DNA of 12,643 nt, taken from NCBI GenBank assembly GCA_934177555.1, contig CAKPPL010000030.1:1-12643 (forward strand), read 5' to 3'. The notes beneath the pieces are model-generated. The model saw only the letters and a list, made by a program, of their open reading frames with translations, had not been told where the DNA came from and did not search any database. Of the stretch, positions 1 through 7,156 are shown one piece after another (positions within the stretch are counted from its first letter, which is position 1; every line of letters starts with the position of its first letter). This DNA is from an uncultured Clostridia bacterium. Lineage in GTDB: Bacteria > Bacillota > Clostridia > TANB77 > CAG-508. Made by a program: the position numbers and the translations under genes.

Positions 1-150
1 ATAACCAATAGTAGTTAATTCATCTTTTTTAATAGTTATGTTGTTATCATCTTTATTAATATTATTATCTTTACTAATAAAATAATATATAGTATAGATA
101 ATACTAATAGTTAATAAAAGTGATAAAAATGCAAATAATATTTTTTTCAT
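1..150 (-). CDS. Partial membrane-anchored or exported protein (N-terminus only)
   Basis: This is the first 50 codons of a minus-strand gene that leaves the window at base 1. An ATG at 150-148 follows an AGAGGT ribosome binding site (158-163) with a 7-base spacer. The peptide starts MKKILFAFLSLLLTISIIY, which is a positively charged start followed by about 20 hydrophobic residues, so it is a signal peptide or an N-terminal membrane anchor. No lipobox cysteine is visible. After the hydrophobic stretch the chain becomes polar and rich in Asp, Asn and Lys (residues about 26-46), as expected for an extracytoplasmic linker. The product probably sits outside the membrane. The missing C-terminal part prevents any family assignment. 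It is divergent from the kinase-like gene at 250 with 99 bases between the starts. Confidence 0.7.
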   Translation of the reverse strand, partial: MKKILFAFLSLLLTISIIYTIYYFISKDNNINKDDNNITIKKDELTTIGY

Positions 151-214
151 ATAAATTACCTCTAATATAATTATATAATATAATGATTAAAATATTTAAT
201 TTTATTTAATAATT

Positions 215-243
215 TTGTATACTTTACAAATATATGATATTAT
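215..243 (+). promoter_or_regulatory. Putative promoter giving a leaderless transcript
   Basis: A weak -35 box TTGTAT (215-220) and a -10 box TATTAT (238-243) are separated by exactly 17 bases. Transcription would start at about 249-250, which is the A of the downstream ATG. No Shine-Dalgarno sequence lies in front of that ATG. An imperfect inverted repeat, TTTGTA-5 bases-TACAAA (214-230), overlaps the -35 box and could bind a regulator. The region is almost pure A+T, so chance matches are common. Confidence 0.4.
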
Positions 244-249
244 ATAGTT

Positions 250-951
250 ATGGAAAAAGTTAATATAAAAAACTTAAATATATATAAACTAGATAGTATA
301 AGAGTGCCACATTATGAAAGTGTTATATATCATGATGAAGAGTTTTGCTATAAAATATATAATGATTTTAAAGAGTATGCTTATAGAGAGGATTTGATTG
401 AAGAGTTAAATATGCTTAATATACCATCATCAGTTGTTCCTTTAAAAAATATAGTTGTTAGGAATAATAGAGAAGATATATTTGCTGGGTATGTGATGAA
501 GTATTATAAGGAATATGATAATTTAAGAAGATTGCTTTTAATGGGAGAACTTGATCCTGAAAAAAGAATAGATATTGTTATTAAACTTAATAAATTATAT
601 AGATTAATATTATCTTATGGATTTAATTATTGGGATGTTAATACTTCTAATATACTTTATAATAATGGAGATATATTATTATGTGATATGGATAGTGTTA
701 GAAGAGTAAGCAAAGATATGTCTAAAGATAAAGAGAGATTATTTATAACAAGTACTAATATAATAATGGGTATGAAGAGTAGAGAAATAAGAGAAAATTA
801 TGAATATTTTTCTAGTGTATTTGATAGGAAAATGACTGATATTTTTGATAGATTTTATAATCCTAGGGAAGATAATAGTGATATATTTAGTGGTGAGTTT
901 TATATGGATAATGTGCTTGATAGGGTTAATGTTAGGGCTTTAAGAAAATGA
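250..951 (+). CDS. Atypical protein kinase-like protein of unknown role
   Basis: The protein is 233 residues, soluble, with no signal peptide or membrane segment. It shows a reduced kinase-fold pattern. K35 in CYKIY is a candidate beta-3 lysine, and E47 or E51 a candidate helix-C glutamate. WDVNTSNIL matches a catalytic loop, with D129 and N134 spaced as in HRDxxxxN. CDMD (D146, D148) twelve residues later stands where DFG would be. The glycine-rich loop and the usual activation segment are not recognisable, and the protein is shorter than normal protein kinases. It could be a small-molecule or antibiotic-type kinase, or a pseudokinase; the substrate is unknown. The ATG at 250 has no ribosome binding site and sits where transcription is predicted to begin. 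The 3' end abuts smpB, which suggests co-transcription. Confidence 0.75.
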   Translation: MEKVNIKNLNIYKLDSIRVPHYESVIYHDEEFCYKIYNDFKEYAYREDLIEELNMLNIPSSVVPLKNIVVRNNREDIFAGYVMKYYKEYDNLRRLLLMGELDPEKRIDIVIKLNKLYRLILSYGFNYWDVNTSNILYNNGDILLCDMDSVRRVSKDMSKDKERLFITSTNIIMGMKSREIRENYEYFSSVFDRKMTDIFDRFYNPREDNSDIFSGEFYMDNVLDRVNVRALRK

Positions 952-965
952 AAGGAAAAGAGAAA

Positions 966-1427
966 ATGGAAACAAAATTAATTGCCAAGAATCCAGTTGC
1001 ATATCATAATTATAATATAGAAGATAAAATAGAAGCTGGAATTGTATTATCCGGAACTGAAATAAAATCCATAAGAGCAGGAAAAGTTAATTTAAAAGAT
1101 AGTTATGCAAATATAAAATCTGGTGAATGCTACATATATTCTATGCATATAAGTCCATATGAACATGGCAATATTTTTAATAAAGATCCTTTACGAGATA
1201 GAAAACTCCTTTTAAGTAAAAAAGAAATCAATAAACTCTTTGTAAAAATCAAACAATATGGATATAGTTTAGTCCCAATTAGCATATATTTTAAAGGTAG
1301 TTTTGTTAAAGTTGAATTAGGTATTGGAAAAGGAAAAAAACTATATGATAAGCGTCAAGATATTGCAAAAAAAGATGCAGAACTTAGAATAAAAAAAGCT
1401 CTTAGAGCAAAAGAAAAACAATATTAG
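966..1427 (+). CDS. smpB: SsrA-binding protein SmpB
   Basis: SmpB binds tmRNA and brings it to stalled ribosomes for trans-translation, which tags the unfinished protein for degradation and frees the ribosome. The 153-residue product has the family core: an EAGIVLSGTEIKSIR block, then VNLKDSYANIKSGE, MHISPYEHGN, DPLRDRKLLL, GYSLVPISIYFKG and the basic tail GKGKKLYDKR, which occupies the decoding centre. Length is normal. Start choice: an ATG at 948 overlaps the preceding stop (ATGA), but only the ATG at 966 has a good ribosome binding site (AAAGGA at 951-956, 9-base spacer) and fits the family's usual N-terminus. The gene lies 14 bases after the kinase-like gene. Neither rnr nor the tmRNA gene ssrA, common neighbours in Bacillota, is in the window. 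Confidence 0.95.
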   Translation: METKLIAKNPVAYHNYNIEDKIEAGIVLSGTEIKSIRAGKVNLKDSYANIKSGECYIYSMHISPYEHGNIFNKDPLRDRKLLLSKKEINKLFVKIKQYGYSLVPISIYFKGSFVKVELGIGKGKKLYDKRQDIAKKDAELRIKKALRAKEKQY

Positions 1428-1452
1428 AAAATTTCTTCTAATATTGTTTTTT
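1414..1452. terminator. Bidirectional terminator between smpB and pyk
   Basis: A 16-base-pair stem (1414-1429 with 1436-1451) has a 6-base loop. On the plus strand the right arm runs into a T-tract; on the minus strand the complementary arm ends in TGTTTTTCTTTT. The smpB stop codon lies inside the left arm, and pyk ends 6 bases beyond the structure. It should therefore end transcripts from both convergent genes. Confidence 0.85.
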
Positions 1453-1457
1453 ATTAA

Positions 1458-2897
1458 CTAAATTCTTACTATTCCACCAAGAACTTTTTTCTCTATACCT
1501 TTTGTGAATACTTGTGCTCCACCTGAAAGAACTACAACATCACCTTTTTCAAGTATTTCTTTTTCTTTTAATTTTTGAATTCCTTTTTCAACTGTTTCTT
1601 CGATTGTTTCTTCTCCTTCAACAAATACTGGAGTTACATTCCATGCTAATGCTAATTGACGGAATGTTCTTTTATTGTCTGTTATAGCTAATATAGGGCA
1701 TCCTGCTCCTAATCCTGCTAATCTTCTTGCAGAATCACCTGTATGTGTATATGCAACTATTGCATCAGCATTCATATTTTTAGCTGTTACACATGCAGAA
1801 TAAGCAATTTTTGTTTCATCATCTGATAAATCAAGACATTCATTATTATCAAATCTTTTCCAGTAGTGAATATCTGGTTCTACTCTATTTGCTATTTTTA
1901 CCATTGTTTGTACACATTCAACTGGATAATCACCTTGAGCACATTCACCTGAAAGCATTATTGCACTTGTTCTATCATAAATAGCATTTGCAACATCACT
2001 AGCTTCAGCTCTTGTTGGTAATGGTTGATGTGTCATTGATTCTAACATTTGTGTTGCTGTTATAGCTGGTTTAAACATTTGGTTTGATCTTCTTATTATT
2101 TTCTTTTGAACTACTGGTGGTTCTGTGAAATCTGTTTCTGTTGCCATATCTCCACGAGCTATCATTTGAGCATCTGCTTCTTTTATTATATCTTCTAAGT
2201 TTGATAATCCTTCAATATTTTCTACTTTTGTTATTATTTTTATGTCTTTTCCACCATTTTCATCTAATACTTTTCTAACTTGTCTTATATCATCTAAATT
2301 TCTAGCAAAAGAAATTGCTACAAAATCATAATCATGTTCACATGCAGTTTTTAAGTCTGCTATATCTTTTTCTGCTAATCCAGGTAATCTTATTATTGTT
2401 CCTGGTAAATTCATAGTTTTTCTGCTTCCTAATCCATTTCCATGAACTACTGTACATTCTATATCTTTTCCTACTACTGCATCAACTTTTAATTCTATTG
2501 CTCCATCATCTATTAATATTTTTGTACCTGGTTGTACATCTTTATATAATTCTTTATATGTTACAGAAACTTTTTCTTCATTTCCTTCTATATCATCATT
2601 AACTAATGTGAATTTTTGACCATCTTTTAGTTGGATTTTTGTATTTTTTCCAGTATATAACATTCCTGTTCTTATTTCTGGTCCTTTCATGTCTAATAAC
2701 ATTGGAATTGGTAAGTCTAATTCTTCTCTTAGTTTTGCTATTAATTCTGATTTTTCAGATTGTTCATCCCAACTACCATGAGAATAATTTATTCTGCATA
2801 CATTTAATCCTGCTTCAAATAATTGTCTTAATTTTTCTTCACTATCACTAGCAGGTCCTATTGTTCCTACAATTTTTGTTTTTCTTAGATTTTTCAT
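1458..2897 (-). CDS. pyk: Pyruvate kinase
   Basis: Catalyses phosphoenolpyruvate + ADP to pyruvate + ATP, the last step of glycolysis, in the cytoplasm. The 479-residue protein has the A/B/A/C domain order. The N-terminal start is KIVGTIGPAS, followed by RINYSHG (35-41) and LDMKGPEIRTG (68-78). The B domain spans roughly 75-165. KVENIEG (224-230) carries the catalytic K224 and metal ligand E226, followed by ARGD (247-250), ITATQMLESM and a short C domain. E74 in KGPEIRT is the residue type linked to potassium-dependent enzymes. There is no extra C-terminal PEP-utiliser domain as in Bacillus PykA. Some normally conserved positions differ: NYSHG for NFSHG, ARGDMATE for ARGDLGVE, and SGECA for SGETA. 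The start is set by AGGAGG (2905-2910) with a 7-base spacer. No convincing promoter was found between it and rpmF, so it may depend on partial read-through. Confidence 0.96.
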   Translation of the reverse strand: MKNLRKTKIVGTIGPASDSEEKLRQLFEAGLNVCRINYSHGSWDEQSEKSELIAKLREELDLPIPMLLDMKGPEIRTGMLYTGKNTKIQLKDGQKFTLVNDDIEGNEEKVSVTYKELYKDVQPGTKILIDDGAIELKVDAVVGKDIECTVVHGNGLGSRKTMNLPGTIIRLPGLAEKDIADLKTACEHDYDFVAISFARNLDDIRQVRKVLDENGGKDIKIITKVENIEGLSNLEDIIKEADAQMIARGDMATETDFTEPPVVQKKIIRRSNQMFKPAITATQMLESMTHQPLPTRAEASDVANAIYDRTSAIMLSGECAQGDYPVECVQTMVKIANRVEPDIHYWKRFDNNECLDLSDDETKIAYSACVTAKNMNADAIVAYTHTGDSARRLAGLGAGCPILAITDNKRTFRQLALAWNVTPVFVEGEETIEETVEKGIQKLKEKEILEKGDVVVLSGGAQVFTKGIEKKVLGGIVRI

Positions 2898-2940
2898 TTT
2901 TATTCCTCCTAAAATTTATAATAATCAATTTTAACATCAC

Positions 2941-2964
2941 AAAAAACGCCTATTAGTGGCGTTT
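2941..2964 (-). terminator. Terminator after rpmF
   Basis: On the minus strand AAACGCC (2964-2958) pairs with GGCGTTT (2950-2944) around a 7-base loop. The arm ends in a run of six T. The GC-rich centre stands out in this AT-rich sequence. It lies 10 bases after the rpmF stop and 44 bases before the pyk start, so it may act as an attenuating terminator between the two. Confidence 0.85.
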
Positions 2965-2973
2965 ATGTTTTGG

Positions 2974-3159
2974 TTATTCCTCCACCTTTTTTGCAACTAC
3001 TTCTTTTCCATCATAGTATCCACAGTTTGAGCATACTCTATGTTGCATTACTGGTTCATGACAATGTGGGCAAGTAGCAAAGTTTGGTTTTTCTACTTTC
3101 CATGTTGATCTTTTTAAATGTGTTCTTGCTTTTGACCATCTTCTTTTTGGTTGTGCCAT
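2974..3159 (-). CDS. rpmF: 50S ribosomal protein L32 (bL32)
   Basis: Structural protein of the large ribosomal subunit. The 61-residue product begins MAQPKRRWSKARTHLKRS, the typical basic L32 N-terminus. It carries an intact zinc ribbon, CPHC (C30, C33) and CSNC (C43, C46), so it is the zinc-binding form; zinc-free paralogues lack these cysteines. Length is normal. A strong binding site, GAGGAGGG (3166-3173), lies 6 bases before the ATG. In many bacteria rpmF is preceded by the yceD (DUF177) gene. Here the promoter lies directly upstream, no yceD is present, and a terminator follows, so rpmF is a single-gene unit. Confidence 0.97.
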   Translation of the reverse strand: MAQPKRRWSKARTHLKRSTWKVEKPNFATCPHCHEPVMQHRVCSNCGYYDGKEVVAKKVEE

Positions 3160-3228
3160 CTTAATCCCTCCTCGTATAAGATATGTATATATCTATAATT
3201 ATTTTTTCACTTTTTTAGTCACTATAAA

Positions 3229-3257
3229 ATTATACAAGTATTTTCCTGTTTTGTCAA
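3229..3257 (-). promoter_or_regulatory. Consensus housekeeping promoter for rpmF
   Basis: On the minus strand a perfect TTGACA (3257-3252) and a perfect TATAAT (3234-3229) are separated by 17 bases. Transcription should start near 3222, giving a leader of about 60 bases that ends in the strong rpmF binding site. A small hairpin (AGATAT/ATATCT, 3179-3194) lies just before that site. Such an ideal promoter fits the high output needed for a ribosomal protein. Confidence 0.9.
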
Positions 3258-3275
3258 TATTTTTTTGATATTTTC

Positions 3276-3305
3276 TTCATAATTTAGCATGTTCAAACAT
3301 ATAAT
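3276..3305 (+). promoter_or_regulatory. Putative asnB promoter with overlapping palindrome
   Basis: A perfect -10 box TATAAT (3300-3305) follows a poor -35 box TTCATA (3276-3281) with an 18-base spacer. A near-palindrome is centred on the -10 box: TTCAAACAT (3292-3300), ATA, then ATGTTTTGAA (3304-3313), with one extra T. That placement would suit a repressor site. It is divergent from the rpmF promoter. Confidence 0.45.
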
Positions 3306-3344
3306 GTTTTGAATAATTATTTTTTATTAGGAGGCTATATATTT

Positions 3345-5192
3345 ATGTGTGGAATTGTTGGTTTTGTAAATTTCAAACAAGATATTTCAAAATTTAGTAA
3401 TATTTTAACAAATATGAATAATTCACTCTCAAAAAGAGGCCCTGATGAACAAGGTTCATATTTGCGAAAACAAGTTGCATTAGCTCATAAAAGACTTATT
3501 GTAATAGATCCAGCTGGTGGAAAACAACCTATGATTGAAAATGTTAATGGCAATGAATATACTATTGTTTACAATGGACAAATATATAATACTACAGAAT
3601 TAAGAAAAATTTTAGAAGAAAATGGTTTTGCATTTAATGGGCATTGTGATACAGAAGTTTTATTAAAAAGTTATATTTTTTATGGTAATGATGTAGTAAA
3701 ACATCTAAATGGCATTTTTTCTTTTGCTATTTGGAATTCATCAAAACAAGAATTGTTTATGGCTAGAGATCATTTTGGTGTAAAACCTTTGTTTTATACT
3801 ATGCAAAATAATTCTTTTATTTTTGCTTCTGAAATTAAAGCTCTTTTTCAATATCCTGGTGTTCAAAAAATATTAGATTCACAAGGAATTTCAGAATTAT
3901 TTGGGATCGGACCCTCTCATACTCCTGGTACAACAATTTTTAATAATATTTTTGAATTAAAACCTGCACATTTTGCTATATATAATAAATCAGGTTTTAG
4001 TTTTAAAAGATATTGGAAATTACAAAGTGAACCTCATAAAGAAAATTTTGATCAAACATGTAATCATCTTAATTTTCTTTTAAAAGATTCTATTACAAGA
4101 CAATTAGTATCTGATGTACCTTTATGTACATTTTTGTCTGGTGGTTTGGATTCTAGTATAATTACAAAATATGCTTCTGATTACTGTAAAGAAAATAATC
4201 TTCCACCTCTTTCAACTTATTCTATTGATTATGTTGATAATGATAAAAATTTTGTAAAAAATGATTTTCAGCCAAATTCTGATAATTATTATATTAATTT
4301 AATGGTTAATACTCTTCATACAAATCATCACAATATTGTAATAGATACACCTGAACTTTCAGACTATTTATATGATGCAATGATAGCTCGTGATATGCCT
4401 GGTATGGCTGATATTGATTCTTCTCTTTTACTTTTTTGTAAATATGTGAAACCTACTTCTACAGTATCTTTAACTGGTGAATGTGCTGATGAAATTTTTG
4501 GAGGTTATCCTTGGTTTTTTCGTGATGACGCTCTACATAGTGGAACTTTTCCATGGTCTATTGCTATCAGTGAACGTCAAAAACTTTTAAATCCTATTAT
4601 TTCTTCAAAAATAGATTTAAAAGGATATATTGATTATAGATATCACGAAAGTATCGATCAAGTTGAAATTCTTGATAGTGATTCTTTGGAAACTGCTGAA
4701 AAAAGAAAAATTTCATATCTTACTTTAAATTGGTTTATGCAAACACTACTAGACCGTTCTGATAGAATGGCTATGTATAATGGTTTTGAACTTCGTGTTC
4801 CTTTTTGTGATTATCGTCTAGCACAATATGTATGGAATATTCCTTGGGAAATTAAAGCCCTTAATGGAAGAGAAAAAGGATTATTAAGGTATGTTTCTCG
4901 AAAAATTCTTCCTGATGAAATAATTGATAGGAAAAAGAGCCCTTATCCTAAAACTCATAATCCTACTTATCTTGCAAAAGTCAAACTTATGCTTTCAAAT
5001 ATTATGAAAACTAAGAATGCTCCTATTAATAATCTTTTGAATCGAAATTATATATTAGAAATTTTAAATACTGATGGTAATGCTTTTTCAAGACCATGGT
5101 TTGGTCAATTAATGACTGGTCCTCAACTTATGGCTTATTTGTGTCAGGTTAATATGTGGCTTGAAAAGTATCAGCCTATAATTAAAATTTAA
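3345..5192 (+). CDS. asnB: Glutamine-hydrolysing asparagine synthase
   Basis: Makes asparagine from aspartate, ATP and glutamine in the cytoplasm. The 615-residue protein starts MCGIVGF, where Cys2 becomes the N-terminal nucleophile of the class-II glutaminase. Other glutaminase residues visible are R31-GPD, N77-G78 and D102 in CDTEVLL. The synthetase half has the PP-loop SGGLDSS (265-271) that binds ATP, ECADEIFGG (from 379), and the DRSDRMAMYNGFELRVPF block. The start must be the ATG at 3345, because the catalytic Cys has to follow Met directly; AGGAGG (3329-3334) lies 10 bases upstream. An in-frame ATG at 3309 would bury the nucleophile. The gene is single and ends in a terminator. Related amidotransferases modify cell-wall or peptide substrates, but the general architecture matches AsnB. 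Confidence 0.92.
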   Translation: MCGIVGFVNFKQDISKFSNILTNMNNSLSKRGPDEQGSYLRKQVALAHKRLIVIDPAGGKQPMIENVNGNEYTIVYNGQIYNTTELRKILEENGFAFNGHCDTEVLLKSYIFYGNDVVKHLNGIFSFAIWNSSKQELFMARDHFGVKPLFYTMQNNSFIFASEIKALFQYPGVQKILDSQGISELFGIGPSHTPGTTIFNNIFELKPAHFAIYNKSGFSFKRYWKLQSEPHKENFDQTCNHLNFLLKDSITRQLVSDVPLCTFLSGGLDSSIITKYASDYCKENNLPPLSTYSIDYVDNDKNFVKNDFQPNSDNYYINLMVNTLHTNHHNIVIDTPELSDYLYDAMIARDMPGMADIDSSLLLFCKYVKPTSTVSLTGECADEIFGGYPWFFRDDALHSGTFPWSIAISERQKLLNPIISSKIDLKGYIDYRYHESIDQVEILDSDSLETAEKRKISYLTLNWFMQTLLDRSDRMAMYNGFELRVPFCDYRLAQYVWNIPWEIKALNGREKGLLRYVSRKILPDEIIDRKKSPYPKTHNPTYLAKVKLMLSNIMKTKNAPINNLLNRNYILEILNTDGNAFSRPWFGQLMTGPQLMAYLCQVNMWLEKYQPIIKI

Positions 5193-5196
5193 TTTT

Positions 5197-5235
5197 AAAA
5201 TAGAGGTTTGAAGATAACCTCTATTTTACTTTTTC
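5197..5235. terminator. Bidirectional terminator between asnB and the propeller gene
   Basis: AAAATAGAGGTT (5197-5208) pairs perfectly over 12 base pairs with 5216-5227 around a 7-base loop. A T-rich tail (ACTTTTTC) follows on the plus strand, and TTTTAAAATT follows on the minus strand. It sits just after both convergent stop codons (5192 and 5249). Confidence 0.85.
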
Positions 5236-5248
5236 TAATCCCTCTGTT

Positions 5249-7144
5249 TTAAATATCTATCTCTCTTACATTCTCTAGTGTTTCCATATCAACAACTTTT
5301 ATCTTATTTTTTGATAAAGCATAATACATTTTATTAGCAAAAACAACTCTTTCTATTATTTGGTTATCTCCTAATATTTCTCCTTTCATTATAAAACCAT
5401 TGTTTAAATCTATATTATAAATTTGAAAACTAGTTTTAGTTTTTGAATTTCCATAATTTATAATAGGAAATCCAATAATATTCTTTTCTTTAGAATATAA
5501 TAATGCTTTATGATTATATTCTAGTTCTGAATAAGCATTTTTTCCAGATATAGTTACTTTAAACATCTCTTTTGGATTATTATAGTCAGTTATATCAAAC
5601 ATTACCATTTTTAATCCATTTGTAGTTATTCGATTTCCATTTGCTGTAGTATCATATCCAAATCCAATAATATGATTTTCATCATATGGATGTAAATATG
5701 TACTGTATCCAGGTATTTTCAATTCACCCAAAATTTTAGGCATTGTTGGATTTGATAAATCTATTACAAATAATGGATCTGTTTGCTTAAATGTTACAAT
5801 ATATGCTTTATCTTCTGTATATCTTACTGAATATATTTTTTCGTTTGGTGCTATTCCTGTAATTTCTCCTACTTTTTCTAATTTTTCATTCAATATATAC
5901 AAATTACTAGATGTATTCTGATTTATATTATCAACATTTCCAATAGTTGTAGCAATTCTAAAAAAATTTGCTTCTTCATCCATAGAAAATTGATTATTTA
6001 CAATTCCATCTACAACAGTTTTAGAATCGAATATAATTTTTCCATTATTCAAGTTAAATTTCAGTATATCTGTTTTACTATCTATCATTTCATAGTTTTC
6101 GGCATAATTACTTTTAGAAAATGCTATATACATATTATCTTCTGATGAATATACATATTCTCCTGCTCCAAGTACAGTTTTAATATCTGCCTCCTCTTCT
6201 GTATCTAAATTTACACCTACTGTCATTAAATAATTTGCATTTGATATATCATCAGTATAATATATATTTGAATATTCTATGCATTTTTCTTGACTATCTT
6301 CAAAAGTATCTTTATATTTAGGCATATAATCTTTCTCATTTAGTTCTTCATAGTCTTCTTTTAAAAGATTAGATATATATATTGATTTATTTGCAATAAA
6401 ATATATATTATTTTTTATCATTCTTGATGAAACATAATTTCCTTGTATTTCAATTCTTCTCTCTTCCTTTGGACTTATTTTATCTGTAACATCATAAATA
6501 ATCATCCCTGTTTTTTTATTTTCATACACTTTTTTTGAATAATCTGATGTAGATATTATTTCTGTTTTGCACATATTATATCCTGCACTTCCAATTACTA
6601 TTAATTTATTATTGTATACATATATTTCTTGTGGATAAAAATCTGTTGTTTCATATTCTATTTCAGAAATTTTAGATGCATTTTTTCCATCTGCTGTATC
6701 TAAAATAACAACTTTATTTTCAGCAATATAATAAATATTGTTTTTATCAATTTTAACTATATCTGATTCATCTACATTATTTTCTTGTATATTTGTTGAA
6801 GAAATATCAGAGTTTAAACTTTCTGATTTACTAACATCTAAATTTTCTTTGACATATTCATATAGTTCAGTATTACTATTGTAATTTTTCATTATATTAT
6901 AAAAATTTTCAAAGTTCCCTATCGTATTTAATTTTTGTTCTTCCTTATTTTTTACTACATCATCTGTTATTACAATTCTTTCTTTTTTATCTTTTTCAAT
7001 TATAATTATAGAAATTGCAATTATAAAAATAGCTGCTATATTAATAACTCTATTGAAAATAATTTTTTTGTGTTCTTTCTTTTCTTTTATTTTATTCTCA
7101 TATTTTTTATATACTTCTTTTATATATTGTTTATCATCTTTCAT
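5249..7144 (-). CDS. Membrane-anchored beta-propeller protein, sigma-factor partner
   Basis: The 631-residue protein has a charged cytoplasmic segment of about 31 residues, one membrane helix (about 32-49), and a large extracellular part. At 116-131 it carries STNIQENNVDESDIVK, the hallmark start of the secreted beta-propeller family (Pfam Beta_propel type), normally read as STTNVQVxGVDEADIVK. Repeated blade-like segments follow, such as VVILDTADGK, LIVIGSAGY, LYILNEKLEKVGEI, PLFVIDLSNPTMPKILGEL and VVDMETLENV. The biochemical role of the family is unknown; binding of a ligand or surface polymer is a guess. An AGGAGT site (7151-7156) lies 6 bases before the ATG, and the gene starts 12 bases after the sigma factor stop. 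This tight pairing suggests that the cytoplasmic tail acts as an anti-sigma or signal-relay segment; that is inference. Confidence 0.85.
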   Translation of the reverse strand: MKDDKQYIKEVYKKYENKIKEKKEHKKIIFNRVINIAAIFIIAISIIIIEKDKKERIVITDDVVKNKEEQKLNTIGNFENFYNIMKNYNSNTELYEYVKENLDVSKSESLNSDISSTNIQENNVDESDIVKIDKNNIYYIAENKVVILDTADGKNASKISEIEYETTDFYPQEIYVYNNKLIVIGSAGYNMCKTEIISTSDYSKKVYENKKTGMIIYDVTDKISPKEERRIEIQGNYVSSRMIKNNIYFIANKSIYISNLLKEDYEELNEKDYMPKYKDTFEDSQEKCIEYSNIYYTDDISNANYLMTVGVNLDTEEEADIKTVLGAGEYVYSSEDNMYIAFSKSNYAENYEMIDSKTDILKFNLNNGKIIFDSKTVVDGIVNNQFSMDEEANFFRIATTIGNVDNINQNTSSNLYILNEKLEKVGEITGIAPNEKIYSVRYTEDKAYIVTFKQTDPLFVIDLSNPTMPKILGELKIPGYSTYLHPYDENHIIGFGYDTTANGNRITTNGLKMVMFDITDYNNPKEMFKVTISGKNAYSELEYNHKALLYSKEKNIIGFPIINYGNSKTKTSFQIYNIDLNNGFIMKGEILGDNQIIERVVFANKMYYALSKNKIKVVDMETLENVREIDI

Positions 7145-7156
7145 AATCTCACTCCT

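Noticed and set aside
948..965. Upstream ATG for smpB overlapping the previous stop
   Set aside because: Weak binding site and six extra residues not typical of SmpB; the ATG at 966 has AAAGGA at 9 bases. Coupled initiation at 948 cannot be fully excluded.
951..1457. tmRNA gene ssrA next to smpB
   Set aside because: The smpB stop is followed at once by a terminator and pyk, so there is no room for a tmRNA, and none was seen elsewhere.
2915..2942. Possible pyk promoter TTGTGA-16-TATAAA on the minus strand
   Set aside because: The transcript would start inside the AGGAGG ribosome binding site, leaving no working leader.
3309..3344. Twelve-residue N-terminal extension of asparagine synthase
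   Set aside because: The catalytic cysteine must be residue 2, and the AGGAGG site serves the ATG at 3345.
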